Assembly: GCF_900635155.1 (NCBI RefSeq)
Contig: NZ_LR134002.1
Coordinates: forward strand, 868,001-932,000
Reading direction: 5' to 3'
Length of the DNA stretch: 64,000 nucleotides
Origin: Streptococcus sanguinis
GTDB taxonomy: Bacteria > Bacillota > Bacilli > Lactobacillales > Streptococcaceae
Made by a program: the position numbers and the translations under genes. Under the pieces are notes generated by a model. It ran no database searches and was not told where the DNA came from. It worked only from the letters and a program-made list of their open reading frames with translations. Below, piece after piece: positions 38,306-47,204 of the stretch (positions within the stretch are counted from its first letter, which is position 1; each line of letters starts with the position of its first letter).

Positions 38306-40525
38306 ATGATTAGCTCAAAATACGACTGGCAGTTTGCCACTAATTTTATAGACGAAAAATTTTTAAAAAAGGCTAAGAAAGCTGGATTAGAACCTGCCGC
38401 TGCCAGTCTTCTTTACCAAAGAGGTGTGCAGACTGAAGAGGCTTTACAGGAATTTTTGGAGCCTGGTTTAGACCAGCTTCACGACCCTTATGACCTGCAT
38501 GATATGGAGCGGGCAGTGGAGCGCATTCGCGCAGCGATTGAGAACTACGAGCAGATTTTGATCTATGGCGATTATGATGCTGATGGGATGACCTCAGCAT
38601 CTATTGTCAAGGAAGCCTTGGAGCAGCTGGGGGCGGAGTGTCAGGTCTATCTGCCCAATCGCTTTACGGACGGCTATGGTCCTAATAGCAGTGTTTACAA
38701 ATATTTTATTGAAAATCAAGGCATCTCGCTCATTATTACAGTGGATAATGGAGTGGCTGGCCTTGAAGCTATCGAGCTGGCCCAGTCTCTCGGCGTGGAT
38801 GTCATCGTGACGGATCACCACTCCATGCCTGAGGAGCTGCCAAATGCCTATGCGATTGTCCATCCGGAACATAGCGGAGCGGATTACCCTTTCAAGCATC
38901 TGGCTGGCTGTGGAGTGGCTTTTAAGCTGGCAACAGCCTTGCTGGAAGAAGTCCAAGTCGAACTTTTGGACTTAGTTGCTATCGGTACCATTGCCGATAT
39001 GGTCAGTCTGACGGGGGAAAATCGGATTCTAGTCAAATATGGTCTCTCTGTTCTCAAAAATACCCAGCGCGTAGGACTTCAGGAACTCTTCAAAATCGCT
39101 GGTATTCAGCCAGATGAACTGGATGAAGAAACGGTTGGCTTCCAGCTTGCTCCCCGACTCAATGCTTTGGGACGGCTGGACGATCCCAATCCAGCGGTTG
39201 AACTTTTGACTGGCTTTGATGACGAAGAAGCTCGTGACATTGCGCTTATGATTAACCAGAAAAATGACGAGCGCAAGGAAATCGTCCAGCAGATTTATGA
39301 AGAGGCACAAACCATGCTGGATTCTAAGAGACCAGTGCAGGTGTTGGCCAAGGAAGGCTGGAATCCTGGTGTACTAGGAATTGTCGCAGGGCGCTTGCTG
39401 GAAGAGCTGCACCAGCCAGTCATAGTGCTCAATATTGAGGATGGTATCGCAAAGGGCAGCGCCCGCAGTATTGAAGCGATCAATATTTTTGAGGCCTTGG
39501 ACAGCCACCGTGACCTCTTTATAGCCTTTGGTGGGCACGCTGGAGCAGCTGGAATGACTCTTGAAGCAGACAAACTAGCAGAGCTATCTGTTATCCTGAC
39601 AGCCTACATCTCAGATAATGATTTGGATTTGACTGGCAAAACAGCCCTGTATTTAGATGAGGAGCTGCACCTGCCAGAACTGACCCTTGACACACTTAAA
39701 AGCTTTGAGAGACTGGCGCCTTTTGGTATGGACAATAAGAAGCCGCTTTTTTACCTCAAGGGCTTTAAAGTGGATAATGCTCGGACTATGGGGGCTGGCA
39801 ATAGCCATCTCAAGCTGAAAATTTCTCAGGAAGATGCATCTTTTGAAGTAGTAGCTTTTGGTCAAGGAAGCCTAGCGACAGAGTTTGCCCAAACCAAGAA
39901 TCTGGAGTTAGCTGTCAGCCTCTCTGTCAATAAATGGAATGGACAGACCAGTCTCCAGCTCATGCTGGTAGATGCCCGTGTGGACGGTGTTCAGCTTTTC
40001 AATATTCGCAGCAAAAATGCGACGCTGCCTGACAAGGTTCCAGTCTTGCGTTTCACAGAGGAGTTGCCAGATTTGACAAATAGCAGAGCAGTTGTGGTTT
40101 ATGACCTGCCCGATGATTTGCAGGTCTTGAAGACGATTCTTCAGTCTCAGGATTTTGAAGCGATTTACTTTAAGAATGAGATTGCTAAGCCATACTATCT
40201 GACCGGTTACGGTACCCGTGAGCAGTTTGCCAAACTTTACAAGACAATTTATCAGTTCCCTGAGTTTGACGTTCGCTATAAGCTTAAGGATCTAGCAGCT
40301 TACCTGAAAATCGACCCTATTCTCTTGGTCAAAATGATTCAGATTTTTGAAGAGTTGGGCTTTGTCAGCATCACGGAAGGCGTCATGAAAGTCAATAAAG
40401 AAGCAGAAAAGAAAGAAATTGACAGCAGTCGTGTTTATCAAGATCTCAAGCGCCTAGTCAAAGAACAAGAACTCATGGCTCTGGGCACCGTGCAGGAGAT
40501 TTATGATTATTTGATGGAGAGATGA
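38306..40525 (+). CDS. recJ: Single-stranded-DNA-specific exonuclease RecJ
   Basis: A 739-residue DHH-family 5'-3' exonuclease for recombination and mismatch repair. DHH motifs: LIYGDYDADGMTSAS near residue 85, VDNGVAG, TDHHSMPEELP near 170, HLAGCGVAFK. The DHHA1 motif FGGHAGAAGM is near 410, then an OB fold. The ~190-residue C-terminal extension (to 739) is typical of Firmicute RecJ. The start MISSKYDWQF matches streptococcal RecJ. The nearest ribosome site, GGAG, lies 17 bases upstream, which is longer than normal. Confidence 0.93.
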   Translation: MISSKYDWQFATNFIDEKFLKKAKKAGLEPAAASLLYQRGVQTEEALQEFLEPGLDQLHDPYDLHDMERAVERIRAAIENYEQILIYGDYDADGMTSASIVKEALEQLGAECQVYLPNRFTDGYGPNSSVYKYFIENQGISLIITVDNGVAGLEAIELAQSLGVDVIVTDHHSMPEELPNAYAIVHPEHSGADYPFKHLAGCGVAFKLATALLEEVQVELLDLVAIGTIADMVSLTGENRILVKYGLSVLKNTQRVGLQELFKIAGIQPDELDEETVGFQLAPRLNALGRLDDPNPAVELLTGFDDEEARDIALMINQKNDERKEIVQQIYEEAQTMLDSKRPVQVLAKEGWNPGVLGIVAGRLLEELHQPVIVLNIEDGIAKGSARSIEAINIFEALDSHRDLFIAFGGHAGAAGMTLEADKLAELSVILTAYISDNDLDLTGKTALYLDEELHLPELTLDTLKSFERLAPFGMDNKKPLFYLKGFKVDNARTMGAGNSHLKLKISQEDASFEVVAFGQGSLATEFAQTKNLELAVSLSVNKWNGQTSLQLMLVDARVDGVQLFNIRSKNATLPDKVPVLRFTEELPDLTNSRAVVVYDLPDDLQVLKTILQSQDFEAIYFKNEIAKPYYLTGYGTREQFAKLYKTIYQFPEFDVRYKLKDLAAYLKIDPILLVKMIQIFEELGFVSITEGVMKVNKEAEKKEIDSSRVYQDLKRLVKEQELMALGTVQEIYDYLMER

Positions 40526-40842
40526 GATAATGAAGGACTAAGCCTAAGTCTCGCAAAGGAGAAAATTTTAGATGAATGGCATTATCTTAAGCGTCAAAAC
40601 TGAATTTTTTCTCTCTGTTCGATAGATTTGAAATCATCTCATCTTCTATGAAACAATTTAATCCTCTCCATAAGAAGGAGAGGATTTTTAACTTTAACAA
40701 AAATCCTAATTAATTAAATGAATGAGGAATAGGCTTTTGTATGTAAATAATAGATGGCCTTAAAAAATAACTTTTCTATTACCTTTTGGATGAAAAAGTG
40801 ATATAATAGAGAGTAAAAAATTTTTTTGAAAGAAAGTATATC
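40526..40842. other. Intergenic region recJ-apt
   Basis: 317 bases without a convincing gene. A 17-codon frame (40572-40625) has AAAGGAG eleven bases ahead, but no recognisable product. The interval also holds a terminator (40660-40690) and an extended -10, TGATATAAT (40799-40807), for apt. Confidence 0.6.
40660..40690 (+). terminator. Terminator after recJ
   Basis: Ten-pair stem AATCCTCTCC / GGAGAGGATT, loop ATAAGAA, followed by a T-run. Confidence 0.85.
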
Positions 40843-41355
40843 ATGAATTTAAAAGACTACATTGCAACAATCGAAAATTATCCTAAGGAAGGCGTGACAT
40901 TCCGTGATATCAGCCCGCTGATGGCAGATGGAAATGCTTATAGCTACGCTGTTCGTGAGATTGTTCAGTATGCGACAGATAAGAAGATTGACATGATTGT
41001 TGGACCGGAAGCTCGTGGCTTTATCGTGGGCTGTCCAGTTGCCTTTGAGTTAGGAATCGGCTTTGCTCCAGTCCGCAAGCCTGGTAAGCTTCCTCGTGAG
41101 GTTATCTCAGCTGACTATGAAAAAGAGTACGGTGTAGATACTTTGACCATGCATGCGGATGCTATCAAGCCAGGTCAGCGCGTTCTGATTGTCGATGATC
41201 TCCTTGCGACTGGTGGAACAGTGAAGGCGACGATTGAGATGATTGAGCGCCTTGGCGGTGTAGTGGCTGGATGCGCCTTCCTTATTGAACTGGATGAGCT
41301 CAAGGGTCGCGAAGTTATCGGCGATTACGACTATAAGGTTCTAATGCACTATTAA
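40843..41355 (+). CDS. apt: Adenine phosphoribosyltransferase
   Basis: A 170-residue purine salvage enzyme, adenine + PRPP to AMP. Seen: [33 protein letters not shown] and the PRPP loop [16 protein letters not shown] near residues 113-128. It has its own extended -10 promoter and follows recJ as in other streptococci. Confidence 0.96.
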   Translation: MNLKDYIATIENYPKEGVTFRDISPLMADGNAYSYAVREIVQYATDKKIDMIVGPEARGFIVGCPVAFELGIGFAPVRKPGKLPREVISADYEKEYGVDTLTMHADAIKPGQRVLIVDDLLATGGTVKATIEMIERLGGVVAGCAFLIELDELKGREVIGDYDYKVLMHY

Positions 41356-41358
41356 TGC

Positions 41359-41373
41359 ATAGTTTCTAACTAT
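41359..41373 (+). promoter_or_regulatory. MET-box-like operator 1 (MtaR/MetR)
   Basis: ATAGTTTCTAACTAT matches 14 of 15 positions of the streptococcal MET-box ATAGTTTNAAACTAT as I recall it. It lies 34 bases (about three helical turns) upstream of the second box. Confidence 0.65.
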
Positions 41374-41391
41374 ATCTAGTTAGAGAAAAAG

Positions 41392-41430
41392 TATAATTGA
41401 AAACTATATCTCCTTTCAGTATAATGAAAG
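41392..41430 (+). promoter_or_regulatory. metA promoter with MET-box-like operator 2
   Basis: TATAATTGAAAACTATA (41392-41408) matches 15 of 17 positions of TATAGTTTNAAACTATA and overlaps the -35. Promoter: TTGAAA (41397-41402), 17 bases, TATAAT (41420-41425). A further inverted repeat CTTTCA / TGAAAG (41413-41430) spans the -10. Confidence 0.7.
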
Positions 41431-41451
41431 TACATTCTATAAACAAAGAAT

Positions 41452-41478
41452 AGGCTGGAAATGTATTTCCAAGCCTTT
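41452..41478 (+). terminator. Hairpin in the metA leader
   Basis: AGGCTGGAAA / TTTCC-A-AGCCT, ten pairs with one bulged A and loop TGTA, followed by TTCT. It lies about 20 bases after the predicted start point and 14 before the ribosome site. It could be a weak attenuator or an mRNA-stabilising stem. Confidence 0.5.
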
Positions 41479-41502
41479 CTAACGATTGAAGGAGATATTT
41501 TC

Positions 41503-42444
41503 ATGCCAATTAAGATTGATAAGAAACTGCCAGCTGTTGAAATTTTAAGTTCTGAGAATATCTTTGTCATGGATGACGATAGGGCGGACCATCAGGATAT
41601 CCGCCCTCTGAATATTCTGGTACTCAATCTCATGCCTCAGAAAATGGTGACGGAGACTCAGATACTGCGCCACTTGGCTAATACGCCGCTGCAGCTGACT
41701 ATTGACTTCCTCTACATGAGCTCTCATCAGTCTAAAACGACACGTGCAGAGCATATGGAGACTTTCTATAAGACTTTTGATGAGGTTAAAAATCGCTATT
41801 TTGATGGCTTGATTATCACTGGTGCACCGGTAGAGCATCTGCCTTTTGAAGCGGTGGACTACTGGGAAGAGTTCCAGCAGGTGATTGAATGGTCCAAGAC
41901 TCATGTCTTTTCGACTCTGCATATCTGTTGGGGAGCTCAGGCTGGACTTTATGCTCGCTACGGCGTGGACAAGCAGCAGATGACGCGCAAATTATCGGGT
42001 GTCTATAGCCAGTCAGCTGACAGCAGTAATCTACTTTTCCGTGGCTTTGACGATGAGTTTTATACGCCGCATTCCCGTCATACTGAAGTTCTAAAGGAAG
42101 ATATTGTCAATCTGACTAATCTGGAAATTCTCTCGTATGGAGAGGATACGGGCCTCTCTGTATTAGCTAGCCGGGACTTGCGAGAGGTGTATAGTTTCGG
42201 TCACATGGAATACGACCGCGATACTTTATCTAAAGAGTATTTCCGCGATTTGAAGGCAGGGAAGAATCCACATATTCCAGAGAATTATTTCAAAAACGAT
42301 GATGTCCATGCGACACCGGCCTTGCGTTGGAGTTCGGCCGCGGCACTCTTTTTCAGCAATTGGGTCAATTATGCTGTCTATCAGGAGACACCTTTTGACT
42401 GGGAAAGTCCTGAAAATGATGTATCGTTTTTTGCTTATCTATAA
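41503..42444 (+). CDS. metA: Homoserine O-acyltransferase MetA (probably acetyl-CoA specific)
   Basis: A 313-residue enzyme for the first committed step of methionine synthesis. The catalytic Cys142 is in [12 protein letters not shown]; the His and Glu of the triad are in SFGHMEYD (about 234 and 236). Residue 111 is Glu ([11 protein letters not shown]). In this family Glu111 favours acetyl-CoA and Gly favours succinyl-CoA, so O-acetylhomoserine is the expected product despite the usual succinyltransferase label. ATG 41503 has GAAGGAGAT upstream; ATG 41461 lies inside the leader hairpin and is rejected. Two MET-box-like sites suggest MtaR/MetR control. Confidence 0.94.
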   Translation: MPIKIDKKLPAVEILSSENIFVMDDDRADHQDIRPLNILVLNLMPQKMVTETQILRHLANTPLQLTIDFLYMSSHQSKTTRAEHMETFYKTFDEVKNRYFDGLIITGAPVEHLPFEAVDYWEEFQQVIEWSKTHVFSTLHICWGAQAGLYARYGVDKQQMTRKLSGVYSQSADSSNLLFRGFDDEFYTPHSRHTEVLKEDIVNLTNLEILSYGEDTGLSVLASRDLREVYSFGHMEYDRDTLSKEYFRDLKAGKNPHIPENYFKNDDVHATPALRWSSAAALFFSNWVNYAVYQETPFDWESPENDVSFFAYL

Positions 42445-42452
42445 GAGGTGAC

Positions 42453-43133
42453 ATGACTTATTTATCAGCTTTTAAATCGGGCAATCTAGTAATCCCGAGT
42501 GCCCTTCTTTTACATTTTAAGGACATCTTTGATTCCAGCGATGATTTTTTGGTCTGGCAGTTTTTCTATCTGCAAAATACGACTTCCTTGGAAGAGTTGG
42601 CACCTAGTCAGATTGCGGAGCATATTGGTAAGACTCTGTCAGAAGTCAATCGCTCTATGTCCCATCTGACGGAGAAAGGTCTCTTGCAGTATAAGACCAT
42701 TGAGTTGAATGGAGAGACAGAGGTTATCTTTGATGCTTCGCCGGCTTTGGAAAAGCTGGATGAACTGCTGGTAGCCAAAAGTGGTCCACAGACTGTGGCA
42801 AAGGCACCTCAGAATGTTTTGAAAGACTTGGTGGAGACCTTCCAGCAGGAGCTGGGCCGTCTCTTGACACCCTTTGAAATTGAGGATTTGACCAAGACTG
42901 TTCAAGACGATAAAACCAATCCTGACTTGGTCAAGGCTGCTCTTCGTGAGGCTGTGTTTAATGGCAAGGCCAACTGGAAGTATATTCAGGCTATCTTGCG
43001 CAATTGGCGCAAGGAAGGCATCACAACACTTGCTCAAGTAGAAGCTAAGAGGGAAGAGCGTGAAGCCGCTAACCCTCAAAATGTGACAGTTTCAGATGAT
43101 TTCCTCAATGCCATGAATTTGTGGAAGGACTGA
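42453..43133 (+). CDS. dnaD: DnaD-domain replication protein
   Basis: A 226-residue protein with an N-terminal winged-helix region (LAPSQIAEHIGKTLSEVNRSMSHL) and a C-terminal DnaD/DnaB_2 domain. The YxxxIL-type motif is seen in WKYIQAILRNWRKEGI near residue 180. Related proteins help load the helicase at the origin or at restart sites. It follows metA by 8 bases and may be co-transcribed, though the functions are unrelated. A hairpin GCCTGT / ACAGGC (43153-43172) follows. Confidence 0.85.
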   Translation: MTYLSAFKSGNLVIPSALLLHFKDIFDSSDDFLVWQFFYLQNTTSLEELAPSQIAEHIGKTLSEVNRSMSHLTEKGLLQYKTIELNGETEVIFDASPALEKLDELLVAKSGPQTVAKAPQNVLKDLVETFQQELGRLLTPFEIEDLTKTVQDDKTNPDLVKAALREAVFNGKANWKYIQAILRNWRKEGITTLAQVEAKREEREAANPQNVTVSDDFLNAMNLWKD

Positions 43134-43152
43134 CTTTATTTGATTTACAGCG

Positions 43153-43180
43153 GCCTGTTAGATACGACAGGCCCTTGATT
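43153..43180 (+). terminator. Weak terminator after dnaD
   Basis: Stem GCCTGT / ACAGGC with an eight-base loop; the following sequence CCTTGATTTT is only moderately T-rich. Confidence 0.5.
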
Positions 43181-43200
43181 TTATAAAAAAGGAGAAAAGT

Positions 43201-43989
43201 ATGACCTATCAATTGCCAAAAGTCTGGTCTGCTGCGGACAGCGATCAAGGAAAATTTTCAGGTATCAATCAGCCTTCTGCAGGCGCGCGCTTTGAGCAGA
43301 AGCTTCCAGTCGGTAAAGAGCCTTTTCAGCTTTATTCACTTGGGACTCCTAATGGAGTCAAGGTGACGATTATGCTGGAGGAACTACTGGCAGCGGGTAT
43401 CACTGAGGCAGCCTATGACCTCTATAAGATCAGCATCATGGACGGCGACCAGTTTGGCTCAGATTTTGTGAAAATCAATCCCAACTCAAAGATTCCAGCC
43501 TTGCTGGATCAGTTAGCTCATAAGCCGATTCCTGTCTTTGAGTCAGCCAATATCCTGCTCTATCTAGCAGAGAAGTTTGGAAAGCTGATTCCGTCAGATT
43601 TGGCTGGTCGAACTGAGGTGCTCAACTGGCTCTTCTGGCAGACGGGAGCGGCGCCCTTCTTGGGAGGCGGATTCGGTCATTTCTTTAACTATGCTCCAGA
43701 AAAGCTAGAATATCCTATCAACCGCTTTACGATGGAAGCCAAGCGTCAGCTTGATTTATTAGATAAAGAATTGGCCAAGAAAGCTTATATCGCTGGAGAT
43801 GACTACAGTATTGCTGATATTGCTATCTGGTCTTGGTATGGGCAGTTAGTACAGGATAAGCTCTATCCAGGCGCAGCTGAGTTCTTGGATGCCTTCTCCT
43901 ACAAACATCTATCTGCTTGGGCGGAGAAGATTGCAGCTCGTCCGGCGGTTCAGCGCGGTTTAGCTGCCGAGTATCAGGAAATCAAATAA
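43201..43989 (+). CDS. yghU: Glutathione-dependent disulfide-bond oxidoreductase (YghU-like)
   Basis: A 262-residue glutathione-S-transferase-fold protein of the Nu class. It has the N-terminal arm typical of YghU (YQLPKVWSAADSDQGKFSGINQP), a thioredoxin-like domain with LYSLGTPNGVKVTIMLEEL and NPNSKIPALLD, then a helical GST domain ending YSIADIAIWSW. It reduces disulfides with glutathione; streptococci may import glutathione. Own ribosome site AAGGAG. Confidence 0.9.
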   Translation: MTYQLPKVWSAADSDQGKFSGINQPSAGARFEQKLPVGKEPFQLYSLGTPNGVKVTIMLEELLAAGITEAAYDLYKISIMDGDQFGSDFVKINPNSKIPALLDQLAHKPIPVFESANILLYLAEKFGKLIPSDLAGRTEVLNWLFWQTGAAPFLGGGFGHFFNYAPEKLEYPINRFTMEAKRQLDLLDKELAKKAYIAGDDYSIADIAIWSWYGQLVQDKLYPGAAEFLDAFSYKHLSAWAEKIAARPAVQRGLAAEYQEIK

Positions 43990-44031
43990 ACATGTGATGG
44001 GTAGGAACTTCCCATCATCAAGTGGCGAGAC

Positions 44032-44060
44032 AAAATCAGTTTATCAACAGGCTGATTTTT
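44032..44060 (+). terminator. Terminator after yghU
   Basis: Stem AAAATCAG / CTGATTTT with a twelve-base loop, followed by TT. Confidence 0.65.
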
Positions 44061-44130
44061 CCTCCGCTGCTTTTTTTATACCTTTAAAAATGATATACTG
44101 AATAGAAGAATGTTTAGAAAAGAGTAAGCA

Positions 44131-44820
44131 ATGCAAAAAAAGACTATTTCCCAACGCTTGGAGCGAATAGCTGCTTTTGTTCCGGATGGGGCAAAGTTGC
44201 TGGATGTTGGGAGCGATCATGCCTATCTGCCTATTTACCTGATTCAGCAGGGACGGATTGAGAAGGCTCTGGCCGGAGAAGTGGTAGAGGGGCCTTTTCA
44301 GTCTGCCCAGAAAAATGTTGCAGAACATGGACTGACGGAGCAGATTAAGGTTCGCTTGGCCAATGGTCTGGCGGCTTTGGAAGCAGAAGATCAGATTGAC
44401 ACCATCGTTATCGCTGGTATGGGTGGTCGCTTGATTTCAGAGATTTTGGAAAATGGCAGAGCGAAACTTGCGTCTATTTCCCGCTTGATTTTGCAGCCCA
44501 ATAATCGAGAGGATGAGCTTCGCAGCTGGCTAGTATCTAATGGCTTTCACTTGCTGGCTGAGGATATCTTAGAAGAGGCTGGTAAGTTTTATGAAATTTT
44601 AGTGGCAGAAGAAGGTCAGCAAACTTTGACAGAGCAAGAAAAGCGCTTCGGACCTTTTCTGATGAAGCAACAGTCACCTGCTTTTCAGCTAAGATGGCAG
44701 AAAGAACTGAAGAAACTAGAAGGAGCTCTAGTCCATATCCCAGAAAAGAATGAGTTGGAACGCTCTGCTATGTTCCAAAAAATCGAAGGTATCAAGGAGG
44801 TGCTCCATGTTAGCAAGTGA
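44131..44820 (+). CDS. trmK: tRNA (adenine(22)-N(1))-methyltransferase TrmK
   Basis: A 229-residue class I methyltransferase that makes m1A22 in tRNA. Seen: [26 protein letters not shown] with the SAM motif, [18 protein letters not shown] and [16 protein letters not shown], the family-specific PNN segment. TGATATACT (44091-44099) is an extended -10 upstream. It overlaps the Nif3-family gene by 14 bases, the usual trmK-nif3 pairing. Confidence 0.93.
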   Translation: MQKKTISQRLERIAAFVPDGAKLLDVGSDHAYLPIYLIQQGRIEKALAGEVVEGPFQSAQKNVAEHGLTEQIKVRLANGLAALEAEDQIDTIVIAGMGGRLISEILENGRAKLASISRLILQPNNREDELRSWLVSNGFHLLAEDILEEAGKFYEILVAEEGQQTLTEQEKRFGPFLMKQQSPAFQLRWQKELKKLEGALVHIPEKNELERSAMFQKIEGIKEVLHVSK

Positions 44821-45604
44821 AATCATAGCCCGTTATGAAGCCTATTGCCCGCAAGAACTGTCCATGGAGGGCGACATTTCAGGCCTGCAAATCGGAACTC
44901 TGGACAAAGAAGTGGATAAGGTTCTAGTGGCGCTGGATATTCGCGAGCAGACGGTGGCGGAGGCTATTGAGGCAGGTGCTGGACTGATTATCGTTAAGCA
45001 TGCGCCTATCTTTCGCCCCCTCAAGGAGCTAGTGGCGGATAAAGCACAAAATCAGATGATTTTAGACCTCATCAAGCATGATATTGCTGTCTATGTCAGT
45101 CATACCAATATTGATGTTGTAGAGGACGGGCTCAATGACTGGTTCTGCCAGTTATTAGATATTGAGGAGACAAGTTTTCTCAGTCAGACGAGTCCAGATC
45201 ACGGTATTGGCCGCGTGGGGAGGATTGCTCCTCAGACCTTTGGGGACTTTGCGGCTAAGGTCAAGGCAAGTTTTGGACTAGATAGTTTGCGTCTGGTTAC
45301 TTATGAAGAAGCGGATCTCGAACGCGTGATTGAGCGTGTGGCTATTTGTGGCGGCAGCGGTCAGTCCTTTTATTCAGAGGCTATTACCAAGGGAGCGCAG
45401 GTCTACATTACAGGTGATATTTACTATCATACAGCTCAGGAAATGCTGACTGAAGGTCTTTTAGCGCTGGATCCTGGACATCATATCGAGGTTCTATTTA
45501 CGGAAAAATTAAAAGAAAAGCTTGATACTTGGAAGGCAGAAGAAGGATGGGAGATTGAGATTCTAGCTAGTCAGGCTTGGACCAATCCTTTCCGACATAT
45601 TTGA
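44807..45604 (+). CDS. Nif3-like dinuclear metal-center protein (YqfO family)
   Basis: A 265-residue Nif3/YqfO-type protein often named GTP cyclohydrolase 1 type 2 homologue. Metal ligands: [10 protein letters not shown] (the usual HHP is KHAP here), [15 protein letters not shown], and [22 protein letters not shown] near the end. Its biochemical role is unsettled. ATG 44807 with AAGGAGG is used; the longer frame from 44750 starts inside trmK. Replacement of the first His of the HHP motif by Lys is worth noting. Confidence 0.88.
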   Translation: MLASEIIARYEAYCPQELSMEGDISGLQIGTLDKEVDKVLVALDIREQTVAEAIEAGAGLIIVKHAPIFRPLKELVADKAQNQMILDLIKHDIAVYVSHTNIDVVEDGLNDWFCQLLDIEETSFLSQTSPDHGIGRVGRIAPQTFGDFAAKVKASFGLDSLRLVTYEEADLERVIERVAICGGSGQSFYSEAITKGAQVYITGDIYYHTAQEMLTEGLLALDPGHHIEVLFTEKLKEKLDTWKAEEGWEIEILASQAWTNPFRHI

Positions 45605-45615
45605 GAGGGAGCGAC

Positions 45616-46710
45616 ATGAAAAGAGTAGCAGTGATTGGAGCTGGGATTGTCGGCTCAACAGCAGCATACTATCTTTCAAAATCCCCAGATGTGGAAGTGA
45701 CTGTCTTTGATGACGGCAAGGGGCAGGCAACCAAGGCAGCCGCTGGCATTATCAGTCCTTGGTTTTCCAAGCGACGCAACAAGGCTTGGTATAGGATGGC
45801 GCGTCTGGGCGCTGATTTTTATCAGGACTTGATTGCGGAACTGAAAGATGCTGGAATCCAGACAGACTTTTACCAACAGACAGGTGTTTATCTGCTGAAA
45901 AAGGATGAGAGCAAGCTGAAAGAACTTTATGATTTAGCTGCTAATCGTCGGGAAGAGTCGCCGTTAATAGGGGAGGTGAGTCTTCTCAGCCGTCAGGAAG
46001 CCCAGGAGAAATTTCCAGACTTGCAAGGCTTTGCTCAACTTCTTTATGCTTCCGGTGGTGCCCGTGTGGAGGGAGCACTCTTGACGGAGACGCTTGTGAA
46101 AGCAAGCAAGGCAGAGTTGGTTGAGAAAAAGGTAAGCTTGACAGTAGAAGGAGAGCAACTTCTGGTGGATGGTCGTAGCTTTGACTGTGTCATCTTAGCT
46201 GTTGGGGCTTGGTTGGGAGAAATCTTGCGGCCGCTGGGCTATAAGACAGATGTTCGGCCGCAAAAAGGACAGCTACGTGATTTCAGGCTGGCTGAAAAGA
46301 CGGATGACTACCCAGTTGTTATGCCTGAGGGTGAGCTGGATATCATTCCTTTTCTGGCAGGCACGGTCAGCGTCGGTGCCAGTCATGAAAATAATCAGGG
46401 CTTTGATTTGACGGTAGATAGGACAGTGCTGAATCAGTTGCAGCAAGAAGCGGAAACTTACTTGCTAAGGCTGTCTAAAGCAGAGATTTTAGGCGAGCGC
46501 GTGGGAACACGGGCCTATACCAGCGACTTTGCTCCTTTCTTTGGAGCTGTGCCAGACTTACCGTATGTCTACGCTGCCAGCGGATTAGGCTCTTCTGGTC
46601 TGACAACTGGTCCGCTTATCGGACGCCAATTGGTCCAAATGGCTTTAGGAGAAGCAGTTGTTCTGGATCCAGCGGACTATCCTATTGAGCGGTATGTAAA
46701 GAAGGTTTGA
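45616..46710 (+). CDS. FAD-dependent amino acid oxidase/dehydrogenase (DAO family)
   Basis: A 364-residue flavoprotein. The ADP-binding motif GAGIVGSTAAYYLS is at residues 7-20, KAAAGIISPWFSKRRNK follows, and the C-terminal FAD motif SGLGSSGLTTGPLIGRQL is near 325. This is the DAO/glycine-oxidase/DadA fold; the substrate is probably a D-amino acid or glycine derivative, but this cannot be fixed. ATG 45616 has AGGGAG upstream. It lies 11 bases after the Nif3-like gene and 1 base before the Nudix gene. Confidence 0.87.
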   Translation: MKRVAVIGAGIVGSTAAYYLSKSPDVEVTVFDDGKGQATKAAAGIISPWFSKRRNKAWYRMARLGADFYQDLIAELKDAGIQTDFYQQTGVYLLKKDESKLKELYDLAANRREESPLIGEVSLLSRQEAQEKFPDLQGFAQLLYASGGARVEGALLTETLVKASKAELVEKKVSLTVEGEQLLVDGRSFDCVILAVGAWLGEILRPLGYKTDVRPQKGQLRDFRLAEKTDDYPVVMPEGELDIIPFLAGTVSVGASHENNQGFDLTVDRTVLNQLQQEAETYLLRLSKAEILGERVGTRAYTSDFAPFFGAVPDLPYVYAASGLGSSGLTTGPLIGRQLVQMALGEAVVLDPADYPIERYVKKV

Positions 46711-46711
46711 T

Positions 46712-47182
46712 ATGACAGAAACTATTTTGAATTGGGTCAATATTTGTGTAAAAAAAGATGAAGAAATCCTACTACTTAATCGCCAGCATGATAACTTTAA
46801 GGGATGGATACAACCAGGTGGGGAGGTAGAGTTTCCAGAATCTTTTTTCGAAGCTGCAAGGCGCGAATTAAAAGAAGAAACGGGGCTGACTGCTCTAAAC
46901 TTGGAATTGAAGGGGATTTCAGGCTTCACTAATCCAAGTAAAGAAGAACGGTATGTATATTACGATTTTCTTTGTACTGCATTTGAAGGACAGGTCAGGG
47001 GAAACGATCATGAAGGAGAGCCCAAATGGTGAAAGATTTCGGAACTTGGCCAAATAGATATGCAGGATGACATACGTGAACGTTTGCCTCTCTACTGGCG
47101 GAAAGGCTCTTTCGAGCGGATTCATTACTGGAATGAGGAAAAACACTGTATAGGGGAAACCAAGACGATTTTATATGATTGA
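46712..47182 (+). pseudogene. Nudix hydrolase with in-frame stop codon
   Basis: A Nudix-family pyrophosphohydrolase. The Nudix box GGEVEFPESFFEAARRELKE-ETG fits GX5EX7REUXEEXGU near residues 35-58. Frame reading stops at TGA 47030-47032, directly after EGEPKW. The same frame then stays open for 49 codons (KISELGQIDMQDDIRERLPLY ... TKTILYD) to 47182, matching the C-terminus expected of ~155-residue Nudix proteins. Relatives commonly have two tryptophans here, so TGG to TGA is the simplest lesion. The catalytic box is intact, but a 106-residue product lacks its last helices. Confidence 0.82.
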
Positions 47183-47204
47183 TTTTAGAGGATAAGGAGA
47201 AGTT

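Noticed and set aside
40572..40625. 17-codon frame with strong ribosome site between recJ and apt
   Set aside because: No recognisable peptide, no regulatory codon run, and it lies before a terminator; probably fortuitous.
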